A DNA stretch of 64,000 bases from Pseudomonas wuhanensis (GCF_030687395.1 NZ_CP117430.1:930001-994000); one strand, 5' to 3'; positions 26,702 through 36,350 are shown, counted from the stretch's first letter. Notes: generated from the sequence alone by a model not told the origin. A program made the numbers and translations.

Positions 26702-27658
26702 ATGAAAGCCAACTTAAATAATCTATTGAAGATATATGCCCGTCAAAAAACAAGGATGTTTGGGGCCGATTATACTCCCGCCATACAGGCTACGAAATTC
26801 GAGGCTCCCCGTATTTCCTGGGCAACAATAATGAGAAGTGAGCGGCTAGGTCGATCGCTGCATCTTCTATCCTCTGCCGAGAAACAGGCCGCGCTGTTAG
26901 CTCTCTATAACCCTTCTGTTTTTGATCTACATGAGCAAAAAATGCTGTGGGCGACACCCTCGGAGCACCCCTTGTATGGTCATCACGCAAGCGCTGGAAT
27001 GCTGCTTAAAAGTTTTGAGGGAACATTGAAAGTGTGCGAACGAATGGGCGATGTGAAATGGCATCATGGGTTTTATTTGCCTAAGAGTGAAGGCGGGGAA
27101 AGGATGGCGTTTCCATATATAGGCGATCTTTTGCTTTTCTGTATGGGGGACGAAAATTATCCATACTGTGTCAATTGGACAGTGAAAAAATATCGTGAAG
27201 ACTTTTCAGAAAAGGACTACGGAAAGGTGAAAGGCCCTTTGAAGAAGCAAAGGGATATACTTGCTGCTGAATTTAGGCACGAATTAGAAGAGCGCTATTA
27301 CAGCGGTGCAGGAATACGAACAGTAAGGTTCGTGCCGGACGACATCGATGTGCAGGTACTAGTTAACTTGGATTTGTTGTTTTCATGGCACCACAGGTCG
27401 ATACCTCTTGAAAAGAATTTAGTTGCGGACCTGATAGAAGACCTGAATTTTGGTGTTGTTAAGGGTGATACTCCTTTTTCTATAATTAATCGATATCTAA
27501 TGTATGCCAATAGGGAGCATTTATTGCGTGTGTTTTACAATGCGGTCTGGACACGCCAGTTGAGAGTTAGCCTCTTTGATCCGGTACTTGTTGATAAGCC
27601 TATGAGAGAGGAGAAGCGGGATGTCATGAGTGTTTATCAGTATCTGTTTGCCGAGTAA
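26702..27658 (+). CDS. tnsA: TnsA-like heteromeric transposase endonuclease subunit
   Basis: Restriction-enzyme-like subunit that nicks the 5' transposon ends, allowing cut-and-paste with TnsB. From ATG 26702 it has 318 residues; 26756 is another possible start. Candidate nuclease residues are Glu77 (VFDLHEQKML), Asp142 (YIGDLLLFC) and Lys162 (YCVNWTVKKY), in the E...D...xK order of TnsA. The YNPSVFDLHE...HPLYGH segment is typical of a TnsA branch in Proteobacteria. Six bases separate it from tnsB. AT-rich like its neighbours. Confidence 0.85.
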   Translation: MKANLNNLLKIYARQKTRMFGADYTPAIQATKFEAPRISWATIMRSERLGRSLHLLSSAEKQAALLALYNPSVFDLHEQKMLWATPSEHPLYGHHASAGMLLKSFEGTLKVCERMGDVKWHHGFYLPKSEGGERMAFPYIGDLLLFCMGDENYPYCVNWTVKKYREDFSEKDYGKVKGPLKKQRDILAAEFRHELEERYYSGAGIRTVRFVPDDIDVQVLVNLDLLFSWHHRSIPLEKNLVADLIEDLNFGVVKGDTPFSIINRYLMYANREHLLRVFYNAVWTRQLRVSLFDPVLVDKPMREEKRDVMSVYQYLFAE

Positions 27659-27664
27659 AAAAAT

Positions 27665-29680
27665 ATGAACGTTGGAGTGCAGTTGATAAGTGAGCGTGGG
27701 TATAACGGACTTCTGGCTGGTGAAACTTACTATTTTTTATCAAATGATCAGGAGCAAATGCGCGTAAATTTAGTGTTCTTTTCATTAGGAAAGGACCCGA
27801 AATCAATTTTGCTCTCGATGAACGCCTTGGATTTTGAGAATGGGCTTTTGAGTGGGCGTATAGTTTGTGCTGAAAAACAATGGAGCCTCCCTCCATGGCT
27901 TCGTGATTATGAAGGAACAAATTTTTACCAACTCGAGCGGCAACGAAAGTCCAAAGTTATTTCATACACAGATAGAGTTGTTCATCGGTTTATGTACATA
28001 TCTGGTGCGTTAGAATCATTTGAAGGAAATTTAGGTGATCCTGGTTTGGATTCAAGGCTCAATAAATATGCAAGGGAATTAAGTCCCTCTCAGCATGCAA
28101 AACGAATTAGGCTTTGGTTTTATACGTATATATTATTTGGCAGAAATATTTGGTCGTTGATGCCGAAATTCTCAAGCATAGGTCATTGGGACCGGCAGGA
28201 GGTTTCCAAAATGAAAAAGCTCGGTAGAAAACCATTGCATGAAGGAGGGCAAGAATACGGAGTGACAAAAGAAATGTTGGATATGATTACTGAGGGGTAT
28301 GCTCTGTATAGTAAGCAATTAAATGGTATGGAGAAAATATATGGAAGGGTAGTGTGTAACGTGTTTGGCTGTGAATCAATTGTGGTGTCAAGGGGGGAGT
28401 TTAAATATATTCAGAAGGAGGGTAAACCTTTTCCAAGTCTTCCGCAGTTTAGATATCATGTCACCAAGAGCTTTTCTCAGAAGTCTCGGCAAATACTGAG
28501 TTTTGGGGAGGAGGCAGTACGAACAAAGATCAGTGGGAGTGTAGGTAAGTTCTCAGAAAGGCTATCTAGCCTTTTGCAACGGGTTGAATTAGACGCTTAT
28601 TACAGCAAGGCGCGACCTGTTGGGCTTATAGAAGGAAACGTTATGGATCCTCTCTGTGTTGTTAGAGCGGTCTGCAGTGTGTCCGGCTATCTCGTTGGTA
28701 TAGGGTTCTCCTTCGACAAGGAAGATATGAGTGGGTACCTAATGGCGTTGTTTTCGATGGCAATCAAGAAGTCAGAGTTTTTTAGGCTTTTTGGAATGAG
28801 TGATTTAGACGATGACGATTGGCAAAGCACTGGGTTGTCCACAAATATCATAGTTGATCGAGGTCCTGGCGCTGCTAAAGATCTATTCGATGACTGCAAA
28901 TGGATCAACTCGCGAGATCTCCCTCCCTCATACTCCGGCCAATCCAAGGCTTCGATCGAGTCTTCTCATCCTCGAGTTAAATCTATAGAAGGACGGCCAA
29001 AATACAGGCAGAGTAATTTGAATGTCGTTCAGATGGCAAAGAACGAGATAAAAGACTTAGTAGAGAGTAATTGGACCTCTGATGCCACTGCTAGATGTAC
29101 TCCAGAGATGATAAACCATGGGGTAAGCACTACTCCTGCCGGTATCTATGGTTTTTTGGATTCGCGAGCGCGTACGGACGCTTACCCAATGAGTTTTGAG
29201 GAGGCAGTGAGGAATTTTCTGAAACCAATTAAAGTTTCTTTGCGGCAAGATGCAGTTTACTTCCATCATCGACGATTTAACTCGGTAGAGCTTCAGCAGA
29301 CAGGGATATTTGATGGCGTTGGGAAGAGCGACGGTGTTGAGGTGGACGCATATCTTTTAGAGATGTGTGTCCGGCATTTATGGGTCGAAATAAATGGCCG
29401 ATTGTATGAGCTTGATGCTCTCTTGCCGATCCGCGATGATACCAGTCAATTGTATGTTTCATTGGCTGATCTGTGTGCTGAGGAGCATGTTTTGAAAGTA
29501 ACTCATTCAAAGCTAAGGCAGAGCAAGCCGGCAGTCGCCAGTTATTACGATCAAAAATTTGAGGCGGCGACGGGGAAAGCATCCGGTGCCGTAAAGCTTC
29601 AGGAGGGTGTTCCTTCCAAAGGCGATGGATATAAGCGAGAGGTTGCTGATTTAAAACGGAATTTGAGCGGGAAGTCTTAG
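27665..29680 (+). CDS. tnsB: TnsB-like DDE transposase
   Basis: The 671-residue catalytic transposase that cuts the 3' ends and joins them to target DNA. RNase-H-fold triad: Asp310 (VELDAYYSKARP), Asp398 (NIIVDRGPG) and Glu432 (KASIESSHPR), with the region before Asp310 likely forming the end-binding helices. A C-terminal tail of about 60 residues (after 610) is Lys/Ser-rich and could contact TnsC. Start ATG 27665 lies six bases after tnsA. Length and order match Tn7-like systems. Confidence 0.9.
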   Translation: MNVGVQLISERGYNGLLAGETYYFLSNDQEQMRVNLVFFSLGKDPKSILLSMNALDFENGLLSGRIVCAEKQWSLPPWLRDYEGTNFYQLERQRKSKVISYTDRVVHRFMYISGALESFEGNLGDPGLDSRLNKYARELSPSQHAKRIRLWFYTYILFGRNIWSLMPKFSSIGHWDRQEVSKMKKLGRKPLHEGGQEYGVTKEMLDMITEGYALYSKQLNGMEKIYGRVVCNVFGCESIVVSRGEFKYIQKEGKPFPSLPQFRYHVTKSFSQKSRQILSFGEEAVRTKISGSVGKFSERLSSLLQRVELDAYYSKARPVGLIEGNVMDPLCVVRAVCSVSGYLVGIGFSFDKEDMSGYLMALFSMAIKKSEFFRLFGMSDLDDDDWQSTGLSTNIIVDRGPGAAKDLFDDCKWINSRDLPPSYSGQSKASIESSHPRVKSIEGRPKYRQSNLNVVQMAKNEIKDLVESNWTSDATARCTPEMINHGVSTTPAGIYGFLDSRARTDAYPMSFEEAVRNFLKPIKVSLRQDAVYFHHRRFNSVELQQTGIFDGVGKSDGVEVDAYLLEMCVRHLWVEINGRLYELDALLPIRDDTSQLYVSLADLCAEEHVLKVTHSKLRQSKPAVASYYDQKFEAATGKASGAVKLQEGVPSKGDGYKREVADLKRNLSGKS

Positions 29681-29681
29681 G

Positions 29682-31013
29682 ATGGGGAGCACCCGACTAA
29701 TTGACAGGTTTTCACCATATACAAGCTTACGTGATATTCGCGAAGCCAGTATTGTTAAACCTGATCCAGTTTGTGGTCTTGAGACTATGTCCGCCAACAT
29801 GGCTTCGGCTTCACTTGTGGATACATTGAGAGCTATCTATATTCCCAGTGAGTCTGCATGCGGTTTAATCGGTGAGCTGCTTGAAATAGCATTGCGTCAT
29901 TCTACGGGCTCATATCCAAGTAATGATGCCTATCTTCGGGGAATCTATTCAGGGGAGTATTCTGACGTGTTTCCCTTGTGCCTGTCTGGAGTGGCAGGAG
30001 TAGGTAAAAGCCAACTGATTAAAGCTCTTCGGCGTTTAATGCCAGTGGATGGATCTTTCGACCCGGGACCCGGCGTTTCGGATATGGCGTTTACCTCCAT
30101 GTGGGAGATTAATGTAAAAGATAAGAAAGGCATTATTCCGATGCTGACCAAATTCCTGCCACCGGAAAAACAAGGTGAAAACAGAAGAAAAACAGTTGAT
30201 CAGGTGATGGCATACTGTAGAAAAAAAGCATTTCGAGAAGGTGTTTCACTGCTTGTTGCTGATGAATTTCAATTTTATACAAGTGGAGACGCGAGCGCTA
30301 AATTGGCTGAGGCATTACTGAACCTGTCAACTTTGGGTGTGCCTATGCTGTATGTGGCTAATTATAGTATGCTTCAAAAGCTACTAGGACGCCCCCAGCA
30401 GGATCGACAACGCTTAATGGTGAATCCAAGACTCTTGTTGCCAGACTTATTGGGTGATGATAGCTGGCGCGAGTATGTTGAGGAGTGCGTTAGGGTGTCC
30501 AGTGGGGCAATTAATATTGAAATAGATGCTTTCTGCGAAACTCTTCATGTGTATACCGCGGGCATCAAGCGTCTGTGTATTTTGCTTCTGGGGATCGCTT
30601 ACAAGCACTCTCGAGCTAGAGGGGCGGTTCATATTGGTTTGCATGATCTAAAGTCTGCTTACCAGTCAACTGAATATGCGGTAAATAAGGTGGATGTGGA
30701 AATCATCTGTCGTCAAAACATTACAGGGAAAAGTGGAAGGGCTGACTTATGGTGTCCGCTGGCGCTTCCACAATCCACAGCCCTAGCGTTTACAGCTTCC
30801 TCTGAGAAAAAGCGAGACGAGGTCGTGTCTGAACAGTTGGTTAGATCTTCACTCACTCTCAAAGAGAAAAATGCAGTAAAAGCATTGGAAGGCAGTCACG
30901 TAAAAAAATCTGTAAATAGTGGCGACGTGATAAAGTTAAGAGAGCCACGCAAGGCGCCCACCGTGGAAAGTCTCACTGCATCGCTTCAGCGGTTAATAGA
31001 GCGTGATAAGTAG
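29682..31013 (+). CDS. tnsC: TnsC-like AAA+ target-selection ATPase
   Basis: A 443-residue AAA+ regulator that links TniQ/TnsD-marked targets to TnsAB. Walker A at 103-110 (GVAGVGKS), Walker B ending Asp194-Glu195 (SLLVADEFQFY), then a sensor region GVPMLYVANYSML. The C-terminal 100 residues are Lys/Ser-rich and probably touch TnsA or TnsB. ATG 29682 overlaps nothing but follows the tnsB stop by one base, so tnsA-tnsB-tnsC are one operon. Last gene of the module. Confidence 0.88.
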   Translation: MGSTRLIDRFSPYTSLRDIREASIVKPDPVCGLETMSANMASASLVDTLRAIYIPSESACGLIGELLEIALRHSTGSYPSNDAYLRGIYSGEYSDVFPLCLSGVAGVGKSQLIKALRRLMPVDGSFDPGPGVSDMAFTSMWEINVKDKKGIIPMLTKFLPPEKQGENRRKTVDQVMAYCRKKAFREGVSLLVADEFQFYTSGDASAKLAEALLNLSTLGVPMLYVANYSMLQKLLGRPQQDRQRLMVNPRLLLPDLLGDDSWREYVEECVRVSSGAINIEIDAFCETLHVYTAGIKRLCILLLGIAYKHSRARGAVHIGLHDLKSAYQSTEYAVNKVDVEIICRQNITGKSGRADLWCPLALPQSTALAFTASSEKKRDEVVSEQLVRSSLTLKEKNAVKALEGSHVKKSVNSGDVIKLREPRKAPTVESLTASLQRLIERDK

Positions 31014-31111
31014 CTACAGGCCTCCTTATCCAGCTAAGATTCGCAAGGAGCGAGGGGGCAACCAGGCGGCCATAACGAATGGTCAGTAGGCTTTAATGAA
31101 AGGGATACGGC

Positions 31112-31660
31112 ATGACCAATGATGAGCTTTATGTTTCCGTCGACGTCGAAACTTCCGGGCCTATACCTGGTGAATACAGTCTGCTTTCCATCGGGGCTTG
31201 CCTTGTAGCCCAACCTGCAACGTCCATTTATCTCGAACTCCAACCTGACAGTCCGAAACATGACCCAGAAGCACTTGCTGTATCCGGGCTGACTCTGGAA
31301 AAGCTGGAGCGCGAGGGCCTAGCGCCACGAGAAGCAATGCACAAGTTTGATCAATGGCTGAAATCGTCTTGTACCACGGGGCAGAAAGTTGTTTTCGTGG
31401 GGCTCAACGCACCGTTTGACTGGTCATTTGTTAATTTCTACTTCCACAAGTATTTGGAAACCAACCCTTTTGGCTTCACCGCGATCGACATGAAGGCCTA
31501 TTTCATGGGCGCTTACGGTTGCACCTGGAAAGAAACAAAGTCCTCTCAGATGACTGTCACGCTAAAGCCGCGTAGCGCTCCGAGCCACAATGCATTGGAT
31601 GACGCGCGCTTTCAGGCAGAACTCTTTGCGCTAATGTTGGCAGAGCGAGGCAAGCGCTGA
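31112..31660 (+). CDS. DEDDh-type 3'-5' exonuclease (DnaQ/RNase T-like)
   Basis: A 182-residue exonuclease-fold protein. Catalytic motifs: DVETSGP near residue 11 (ExoI, D and E), LNAPFDWSF near 101 (ExoII) and SHNALDDARFQAEL near 161 (ExoIII with the DEDDh His and Asp). It stands alone as a single domain, like RNase T or small proofreading-like enzymes. It lies 98 bp after tnsC on the plus strand and is convergent with the CBASS operon, 23 bp from the cap3 stop. Whether it belongs with CBASS is not known. Confidence 0.85.
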   Translation: MTNDELYVSVDVETSGPIPGEYSLLSIGACLVAQPATSIYLELQPDSPKHDPEALAVSGLTLEKLEREGLAPREAMHKFDQWLKSSCTTGQKVVFVGLNAPFDWSFVNFYFHKYLETNPFGFTAIDMKAYFMGAYGCTWKETKSSQMTVTLKPRSAPSHNALDDARFQAELFALMLAERGKR

Positions 31661-31683
31661 CCCGTCTATTTTTCATGCAGCGT

Positions 31684-32193
31684 TTACCTGAGCCAGGTTG
31701 CCTCGACATACTTGCCGTCCCGAAATGACCAAGCCTTGATACCTTCTGGCTTTTCGGACTTGCCGACGATAATGGCGATTGGGTGCGGCAAGTCTTGCGT
31801 GTAGCGGGCAGCAAATCTGGAGAAGCTGGCTACATCAGCAGGAGAAATTACTGGAACCGATTGGGGATGCGTATGCCAGTACCCCACCAGCCTTAATCCT
31901 TTTTCATTGGCATCTTGAATTTCTTGCCGGCAACGTCCCGCATCCAACTCTAGCCAATACCAGCCTGACCGATCGGACCGATGGGGTGGCGTCGCCAAGG
32001 CCAGCAACAAGCCAGCCGGGTTAACAGGATCGACGAATAACTGTCCCCCTCTCTCCACGCTCAAAAGACCTTGGCGGTGTCTATCCAAAATGTCGGCTAC
32101 GGTTTGCGACACCAAGAGTTCAGAGTTGACTCCTGGCCATCTCCAGCGCCAAGCGATATCCGTCACGCCATTACTTCCTTGTGTTCTGGCCAT
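31684..32193 (-). CDS. cap3: CBASS Cap3, JAB/MPN isopeptidase
   Basis: A 169-residue metalloprotease that removes Cap2-made conjugates from the CD-NTase. The JAMM motif is visible: an N-terminal Glu in SVERGGQLF, HTHP in LVGYWHTHPQSVPVISPADV and the downstream Ser and Asp. ATG 32193 overlaps the cap2 3' end by 31 bp. Last gene of the operon. Cap3 in type II CBASS antagonises Cap2 by deconjugation. Confidence 0.9.
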   Translation of the reverse strand: MARTQGSNGVTDIAWRWRWPGVNSELLVSQTVADILDRHRQGLLSVERGGQLFVDPVNPAGLLLALATPPHRSDRSGWYWLELDAGRCRQEIQDANEKGLRLVGYWHTHPQSVPVISPADVASFSRFAARYTQDLPHPIAIIVGKSEKPEGIKAWSFRDGKYVEATWLR

Positions 32194-33947
32194 CCACGTT
32201 CCAGCAGGATTTGTTGTGCCCCATCAGGCAGCTCAGGACCGTGGTATTCACCCCCTAGGATTGGCACGTCATTAGGCCTGTAGATACTGCTGACCCAAGT
32301 TGCATTTTCAATATTTCCGGTCAGCGAACGCAGAGCTGTGTGCGCGACCATCGATGCGATGTTCGTCATCCCCAGAGATCCGCCTGGAATGAAGCTCTCC
32401 CCGCAGGCGGGAAGTGGAACGACACCTCCTCCCGGCCATTCGGTGAACTTATGCTTAAAATCGCCGCTGTCCGTGAATAAATGCGTGCCATCAAAGGCAC
32501 CCTTTGGCGCGAAAAGCGCGTGCCCCACCTGAGTGTGTGGTTCGCTCCAGGCTTGTATCAGCCCCCAGGAGGCGCCGCTGGACTTGGCTCGCCAAACCGT
32601 AACTTCTGATTGCCAGTCGGCTGTCGTAATCACGACAAGATCCGCAGAATCGAATACTTCTGGTTTGCTGCTCATCACAACTTCAGCGAACGTCGGATAA
32701 GCAGTGCATTCTGTAGTCGGAAGATCTCTAAGAATTTTGTCCCGCAAAGCTGTTGCCTTCAGGCTTCCTAGGCTATCCGCTCCTAGGGCGTGTCGACCAA
32801 GGTTGGCTGATACCAAGGTGTCGGGATCGATGAGGGCAAGATGGCCGACCCCGGATCGCGCCAACTGCATTGCCACCGCACTGCCTAATGAGCCAACGCC
32901 GACACAAACTACCCGAGCATTCTCAAGGTGCTTTGCAGTGCCGCTTACATCGCGGGACAAAATAGATGCCCGATCAAGCACGTCCAAGGCGGTTGTCAGG
33001 ACAAGCGCCGGGGCATGTGCGCCTGCCATCGCTGGACGGCGGCGCGCAGTGCGCAATCCAAACCTTGCCCCTCGCTCTGCCTGTACGCCATAGGAGCGAA
33101 CATTGAGGCAATAGATCGGAGCGTCTATACCCCCGGGAAGCTCCATGACGATCCATCGACTAGCCAGTGTTCCGTGCAGGTCAAACCATGCCAGCAGTTG
33201 CTTGGCATCATCTGGCTGAAGGTGAGGCGTAAGCCAGGGCAACAACTCCTCTGGATCAGGAGTACGAATATCCGGATAACTTTGAAGCTTGACGTAAAAC
33301 CCCGGAGTTTCGGCCGCGCGAATTACAGTGGAGCGTCCGACTGCCCGTCTGTAATGTTCTTTCAATGCTGCTGCGTTCGAGGCCATCCAAACCGTTTCCT
33401 GGCCGGATGGCAAAGCCCGCCGCGGATCGCTGAGAGCAAACAATTCCGAGGCAGCTCTAGGTCGATCCAAAAGTAAGAGGTTTTGGAATGAATTGCCGTG
33501 CTGAAGAGACCAGTAAGTAGTGATTTCATTTTGGAATTCGATATCGCGCTTCGCTTGGCTTGATCCCATCTCAGATAAAGAAACTATCTTGGCCAAACGA
33601 GCAAGGCTGTCCTCTACTATGACTTCTGGGGCGCCCATGATGGGGCGCTCCTGAAAGCCGTGAAGGCAAAGTCCAGACTTCGTGGCATGCGGCCAGACCA
33701 ACCATGGTGATGGTTCGACATTGAGCCGCAAAGGACCGCGGGGGAAATTGGAGGGAAACCCAATACGCAACCGCCGCTCTCGCCCCGTGTAATCGATCGG
33801 TAGAGGAAAGTGAAAGGACGCAGCTTCATCAGCCCGCATTGGTGCGGGCTGAAGCAGTGCATCAGCAGCATCCTGACCTAAGACATTTCGCAGCGCGGAG
33901 ATTCCGCGCTGTAATGGCGTTTTAATTGGATCAGCCAAGGCGTCCAA
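32163..33947 (-). CDS. cap2: CBASS Cap2, E2-E1 fusion (ubiquitin-transferase-like)
   Basis: A 594-residue protein with an N-terminal E2-like domain (LRIGFPSNFPRGPLRL, WPHATKSGLCLHG with the probable E2 cysteine) and a C-terminal ThiF/E1 adenylation domain (ARVVCVGVGSLGSAVAMQLARSGV, IDPDTLVSANLGRHALG) with a further cysteine in PLPACGESFIPGG. Cap2 conjugates the CD-NTase C-terminus to targets and primes it for phage sensing. The start is the TTG at 33947, overlapping the CD-NTase stop by 17 bp; no ATG or GTG is nearby. Confidence 0.92.
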   Translation of the reverse strand: MDALADPIKTPLQRGISALRNVLGQDAADALLQPAPMRADEAASFHFPLPIDYTGRERRLRIGFPSNFPRGPLRLNVEPSPWLVWPHATKSGLCLHGFQERPIMGAPEVIVEDSLARLAKIVSLSEMGSSQAKRDIEFQNEITTYWSLQHGNSFQNLLLLDRPRAASELFALSDPRRALPSGQETVWMASNAAALKEHYRRAVGRSTVIRAAETPGFYVKLQSYPDIRTPDPEELLPWLTPHLQPDDAKQLLAWFDLHGTLASRWIVMELPGGIDAPIYCLNVRSYGVQAERGARFGLRTARRRPAMAGAHAPALVLTTALDVLDRASILSRDVSGTAKHLENARVVCVGVGSLGSAVAMQLARSGVGHLALIDPDTLVSANLGRHALGADSLGSLKATALRDKILRDLPTTECTAYPTFAEVVMSSKPEVFDSADLVVITTADWQSEVTVWRAKSSGASWGLIQAWSEPHTQVGHALFAPKGAFDGTHLFTDSGDFKHKFTEWPGGGVVPLPACGESFIPGGSLGMTNIASMVAHTALRSLTGNIENATWVSSIYRPNDVPILGGEYHGPELPDGAQQILLERGWPEHKEVMA

Positions 33948-35184
33948 CTGGCTTTACGCTCGACTGAGGGTTTCCACCACCGCTGGCTCCGCCGAAAAGC
34001 GCGCCCATCGAAGCGGCGTTTCGCGTAGTGCCATCCGGTCGACCGGGCATCGTCCAGTTGGCTGGGATCTCATTGTTCACTGCCGTGATGAACGCCGGTG
34101 CCATACCGAAGTTCTCTTTCACTGCCTTGGCAAAGGAGTCCGTGGACTCGAAGCTCTCCAAGCCTAAAGACACCGATGCACTGGCGTCAGCGTGCCACTT
34201 GGCGAATGCCTGGCGGTAGCCTTGGCCCTCGCCAGGCCTGTTCCACTTCTCTGCAAAATTCTCCCCGGTGTCAGCGGGGTTGCAAACAAAGCAGTCAGTG
34301 CCTCTTTTAGCAATATGCTCCGGCATCCTGCGGACAATCTCCAGAATCGCATCTAGCGGCGGCAGCGGTTTCGACTTGGATTCTTTCACGACATCTAGGT
34401 AGGCATGGGTCGCTAGGGTCGTGATAACCGCCGATATGGGGCGGGTATCCGCGCTCTTGGTTTTGATTGCCCATTCGTCACGATGTCGTTTTAGAAGCTT
34501 GATGGTCGCGCGCAGCGGATCCTGATCGATATAGTCCTCGTATTGCGGAAGCGGAGCCTGTGTCGCCTCATCAAGCATCCGCTGACTTTTGGCAATGACG
34601 AGGCTCTCCTCCAGAGAAATTACCTGGGCAGAGGCAACCTGTAACCAATTCGAGTAGGGAATAGGACTACTTGCTTTCCAACCTGTGACCCGATCCGGCA
34701 CTTCGAGCTTCCCCTCGCCGTTTCCTTTGCCATTTCCGAGAATCGCTCGGGCAGGCGTGACATCGATATGGAAGCCGGGATTTTCATCAGAGTAAACGAT
34801 CCGAATGCCGCGACGGAGTTGCTTAATCTCTTCCTGAACGCGAGAACCTTTCCTGAACCGTTCTTCAATCGCGTCGAGAATCTCTTTTGCACTGGCGCCT
34901 TGAGCATGAGGCAGCCAGATGATTGCGTCCGCATCAATGGTGTCAAGATCCGCAGGCGCGCCTGGAATTGGCTTGATGGTTGTCTTCAGGCGCATAGAGC
35001 CCTGAACGAAAATATGGGCCTCAGCAAGCAGTGGATTGTCGGAAGCCGAAAGGATTTTTTCCAGCTGTGAGTAGCGATCGTTGATCTTTTCGTACTGCGC
35101 TTCCGACAGTGAGATATCCCGCGCGGCGCGAAGCAGAAAATACTCCCAGCTGTTGCGCTTGGTCTGTTCGTTGCTCAAAAGCAT
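33931..35184 (-). CDS. cdn: CBASS CD-NTase (cyclic oligonucleotide synthase)
   Basis: A 417-residue cGAS/DncV-like nucleotidyltransferase that makes a cyclic oligonucleotide alarm signal on infection. The GS motif is in HIFVQGSMRLKTTIKP, the paired acidic residues in ADLDTIDADAIIWLP, and a third acid in FHIDVTPARA. The C-terminus ends GRLG, a terminal Gly as needed for Cap2-mediated conjugation. Start overlaps the cap5 stop by one base. I cannot assign a CD-NTase clade or product from sequence alone. Confidence 0.92.
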   Translation of the reverse strand: MLLSNEQTKRNSWEYFLLRAARDISLSEAQYEKINDRYSQLEKILSASDNPLLAEAHIFVQGSMRLKTTIKPIPGAPADLDTIDADAIIWLPHAQGASAKEILDAIEERFRKGSRVQEEIKQLRRGIRIVYSDENPGFHIDVTPARAILGNGKGNGEGKLEVPDRVTGWKASSPIPYSNWLQVASAQVISLEESLVIAKSQRMLDEATQAPLPQYEDYIDQDPLRATIKLLKRHRDEWAIKTKSADTRPISAVITTLATHAYLDVVKESKSKPLPPLDAILEIVRRMPEHIAKRGTDCFVCNPADTGENFAEKWNRPGEGQGYRQAFAKWHADASASVSLGLESFESTDSFAKAVKENFGMAPAFITAVNNEIPANWTMPGRPDGTTRNAASMGALFGGASGGGNPQSSVKPVGRLG

Positions 35185-36350
35185 TACTTGGCCTCCCGGG
35201 CCTCGAGGCCCAAATGCAGTGTTTGCGTAAACCGATTTTGGTTTTCTCTGTCCCGATCAAAAATCAGGTATTGATGCTGATGCTGTGTGGTCAGCAATGC
35301 GCCAAACTCGATGGCCAATGCTGCAGGGATTGCCGAAAAGACGTGGATAGGGTTCGGAGTCATAGCTTCAAGTTGACTCAGTCGAATCTGAAGCGCATCG
35401 CGAAAGGCATGAATCACCCGGCGGTTCTGAACCATCGAGTAGCTTGGTTCTGGAATCGTCAGCTCCGCGATACGCGCACCTGGTAGAACATCGGTCACGT
35501 CGCGAATTGGAATTTGCGCAGAAATGGAAAGCACCAGCGCCAGTGGACCATCGCCGTCCGACGGTGGAGTAAACAAAAACTCGGGGGGCTCAGCGGATTG
35601 ATCGGGCCAGCGCAGAAGATGCTCTCGGCTAAAAGAGAAGGTCAAACGCTTGGAGCGGTCGCCGATAGTCTGCCCCAACAGCATCAGCGCAGGAATATCG
35701 GCTAAGCCCACTACCGCCAGTGCAGGCGCGTCGCCATAGGTGCCACCACGACGAGTGATTTGCTGCTCCAACCGATGCTGGATGCTGTCCGTGATGTTCT
35801 GCCAATAGGTCGCATCTCTACCTCGTGGTCCGGGCGCAGGGAAAGTGATCTTGATGCCATGGTCGAATGCGGTTAATCCCTCAGCAGACATAGCGGTCAA
35901 TAGATCGCGAACGGGAATGTCGTTGATCGTCTGGAAATGCTGGCTTTGTACGATTAAGGGAATGGCTCTGCCGCCATCGGGGGTCGTTGCGGCGAGTCGG
36001 ATGCGTTCTAGGTACGCTTGGTGCAAACCGCTCAAATCTTTTTCAGGGTAGCCATCTGCGTCACGATCAATTTTGTCGTGACAGCCTGGGCACAGAAGCA
36101 TCAGGTTGGCGGTATCGTTCGTATGCGCCTCAGCATCGTGATCCGTGCGTCCACGGGGGCCTCTCGGACTGGCTGGCAGAATATGAGCCACCTCGCCCCA
36201 TTTCATCGGATTGCCAGCACGATAGTCGAAGGTAAGATCTGTGCCGCAAAGTTCGCAGTGGCCGGCAGTCTGGATCCATACGATCCGCTTCGTTTCATCG
36301 TTAGTGTTGAAACGCCCATTCGCAGGCTTAGATTCTTCTTTTTCTGCCAT
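35184..36350 (-). CDS. cap5: CBASS effector Cap5: HNH nuclease fused to SAVED
   Basis: A 388-residue effector. Start 36350 is preferred over 36374 because GGGGAAAGG precedes it. An N-terminal HNH domain has HCELCGTDL, WGEVAHILPAS and NLMLLCPGCHDKID; the remainder is a SAVED domain (IPVRDLLTAM through the LALEFG-type end, here AALAIEFGALL) that binds the cyclic nucleotide. On activation this effector class degrades DNA and stops growth. First gene of the operon cap5-cdn-cap2-cap3, a type II CBASS. Confidence 0.92.
   Translation of the reverse strand: MAEKEESKPANGRFNTNDETKRIVWIQTAGHCELCGTDLTFDYRAGNPMKWGEVAHILPASPRGPRGRTDHDAEAHTNDTANLMLLCPGCHDKIDRDADGYPEKDLSGLHQAYLERIRLAATTPDGGRAIPLIVQSQHFQTINDIPVRDLLTAMSAEGLTAFDHGIKITFPAPGPRGRDATYWQNITDSIQHRLEQQITRRGGTYGDAPALAVVGLADIPALMLLGQTIGDRSKRLTFSFSREHLLRWPDQSAEPPEFLFTPPSDGDGPLALVLSISAQIPIRDVTDVLPGARIAELTIPEPSYSMVQNRRVIHAFRDALQIRLSQLEAMTPNPIHVFSAIPAALAIEFGALLTTQHQHQYLIFDRDRENQNRFTQTLHLGLEAREAK

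Larger units (their letters stand above)
22442..31013. mobile_element. Tn7-like transposon: one end and transposition module
   Basis: Holds tniQ, tnsD, a regulator and tnsA-tnsB-tnsC, the complete gene set of a Tn7-superfamily element. The end is probably the TGT at 22442-22444 next to the DUF1780 start; AAGTCGGTCGC (22459) and AAGTCTGGCGC (22479) are 20-bp-spaced repeats like TnsB sites, with a weaker third match near 22497. The 354-bp stretch to tniQ has no gene. Cargo follows tnsC. The opposite end was not found before 64,000, so the right limit given here is only the end of the module. Confidence 0.75.
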
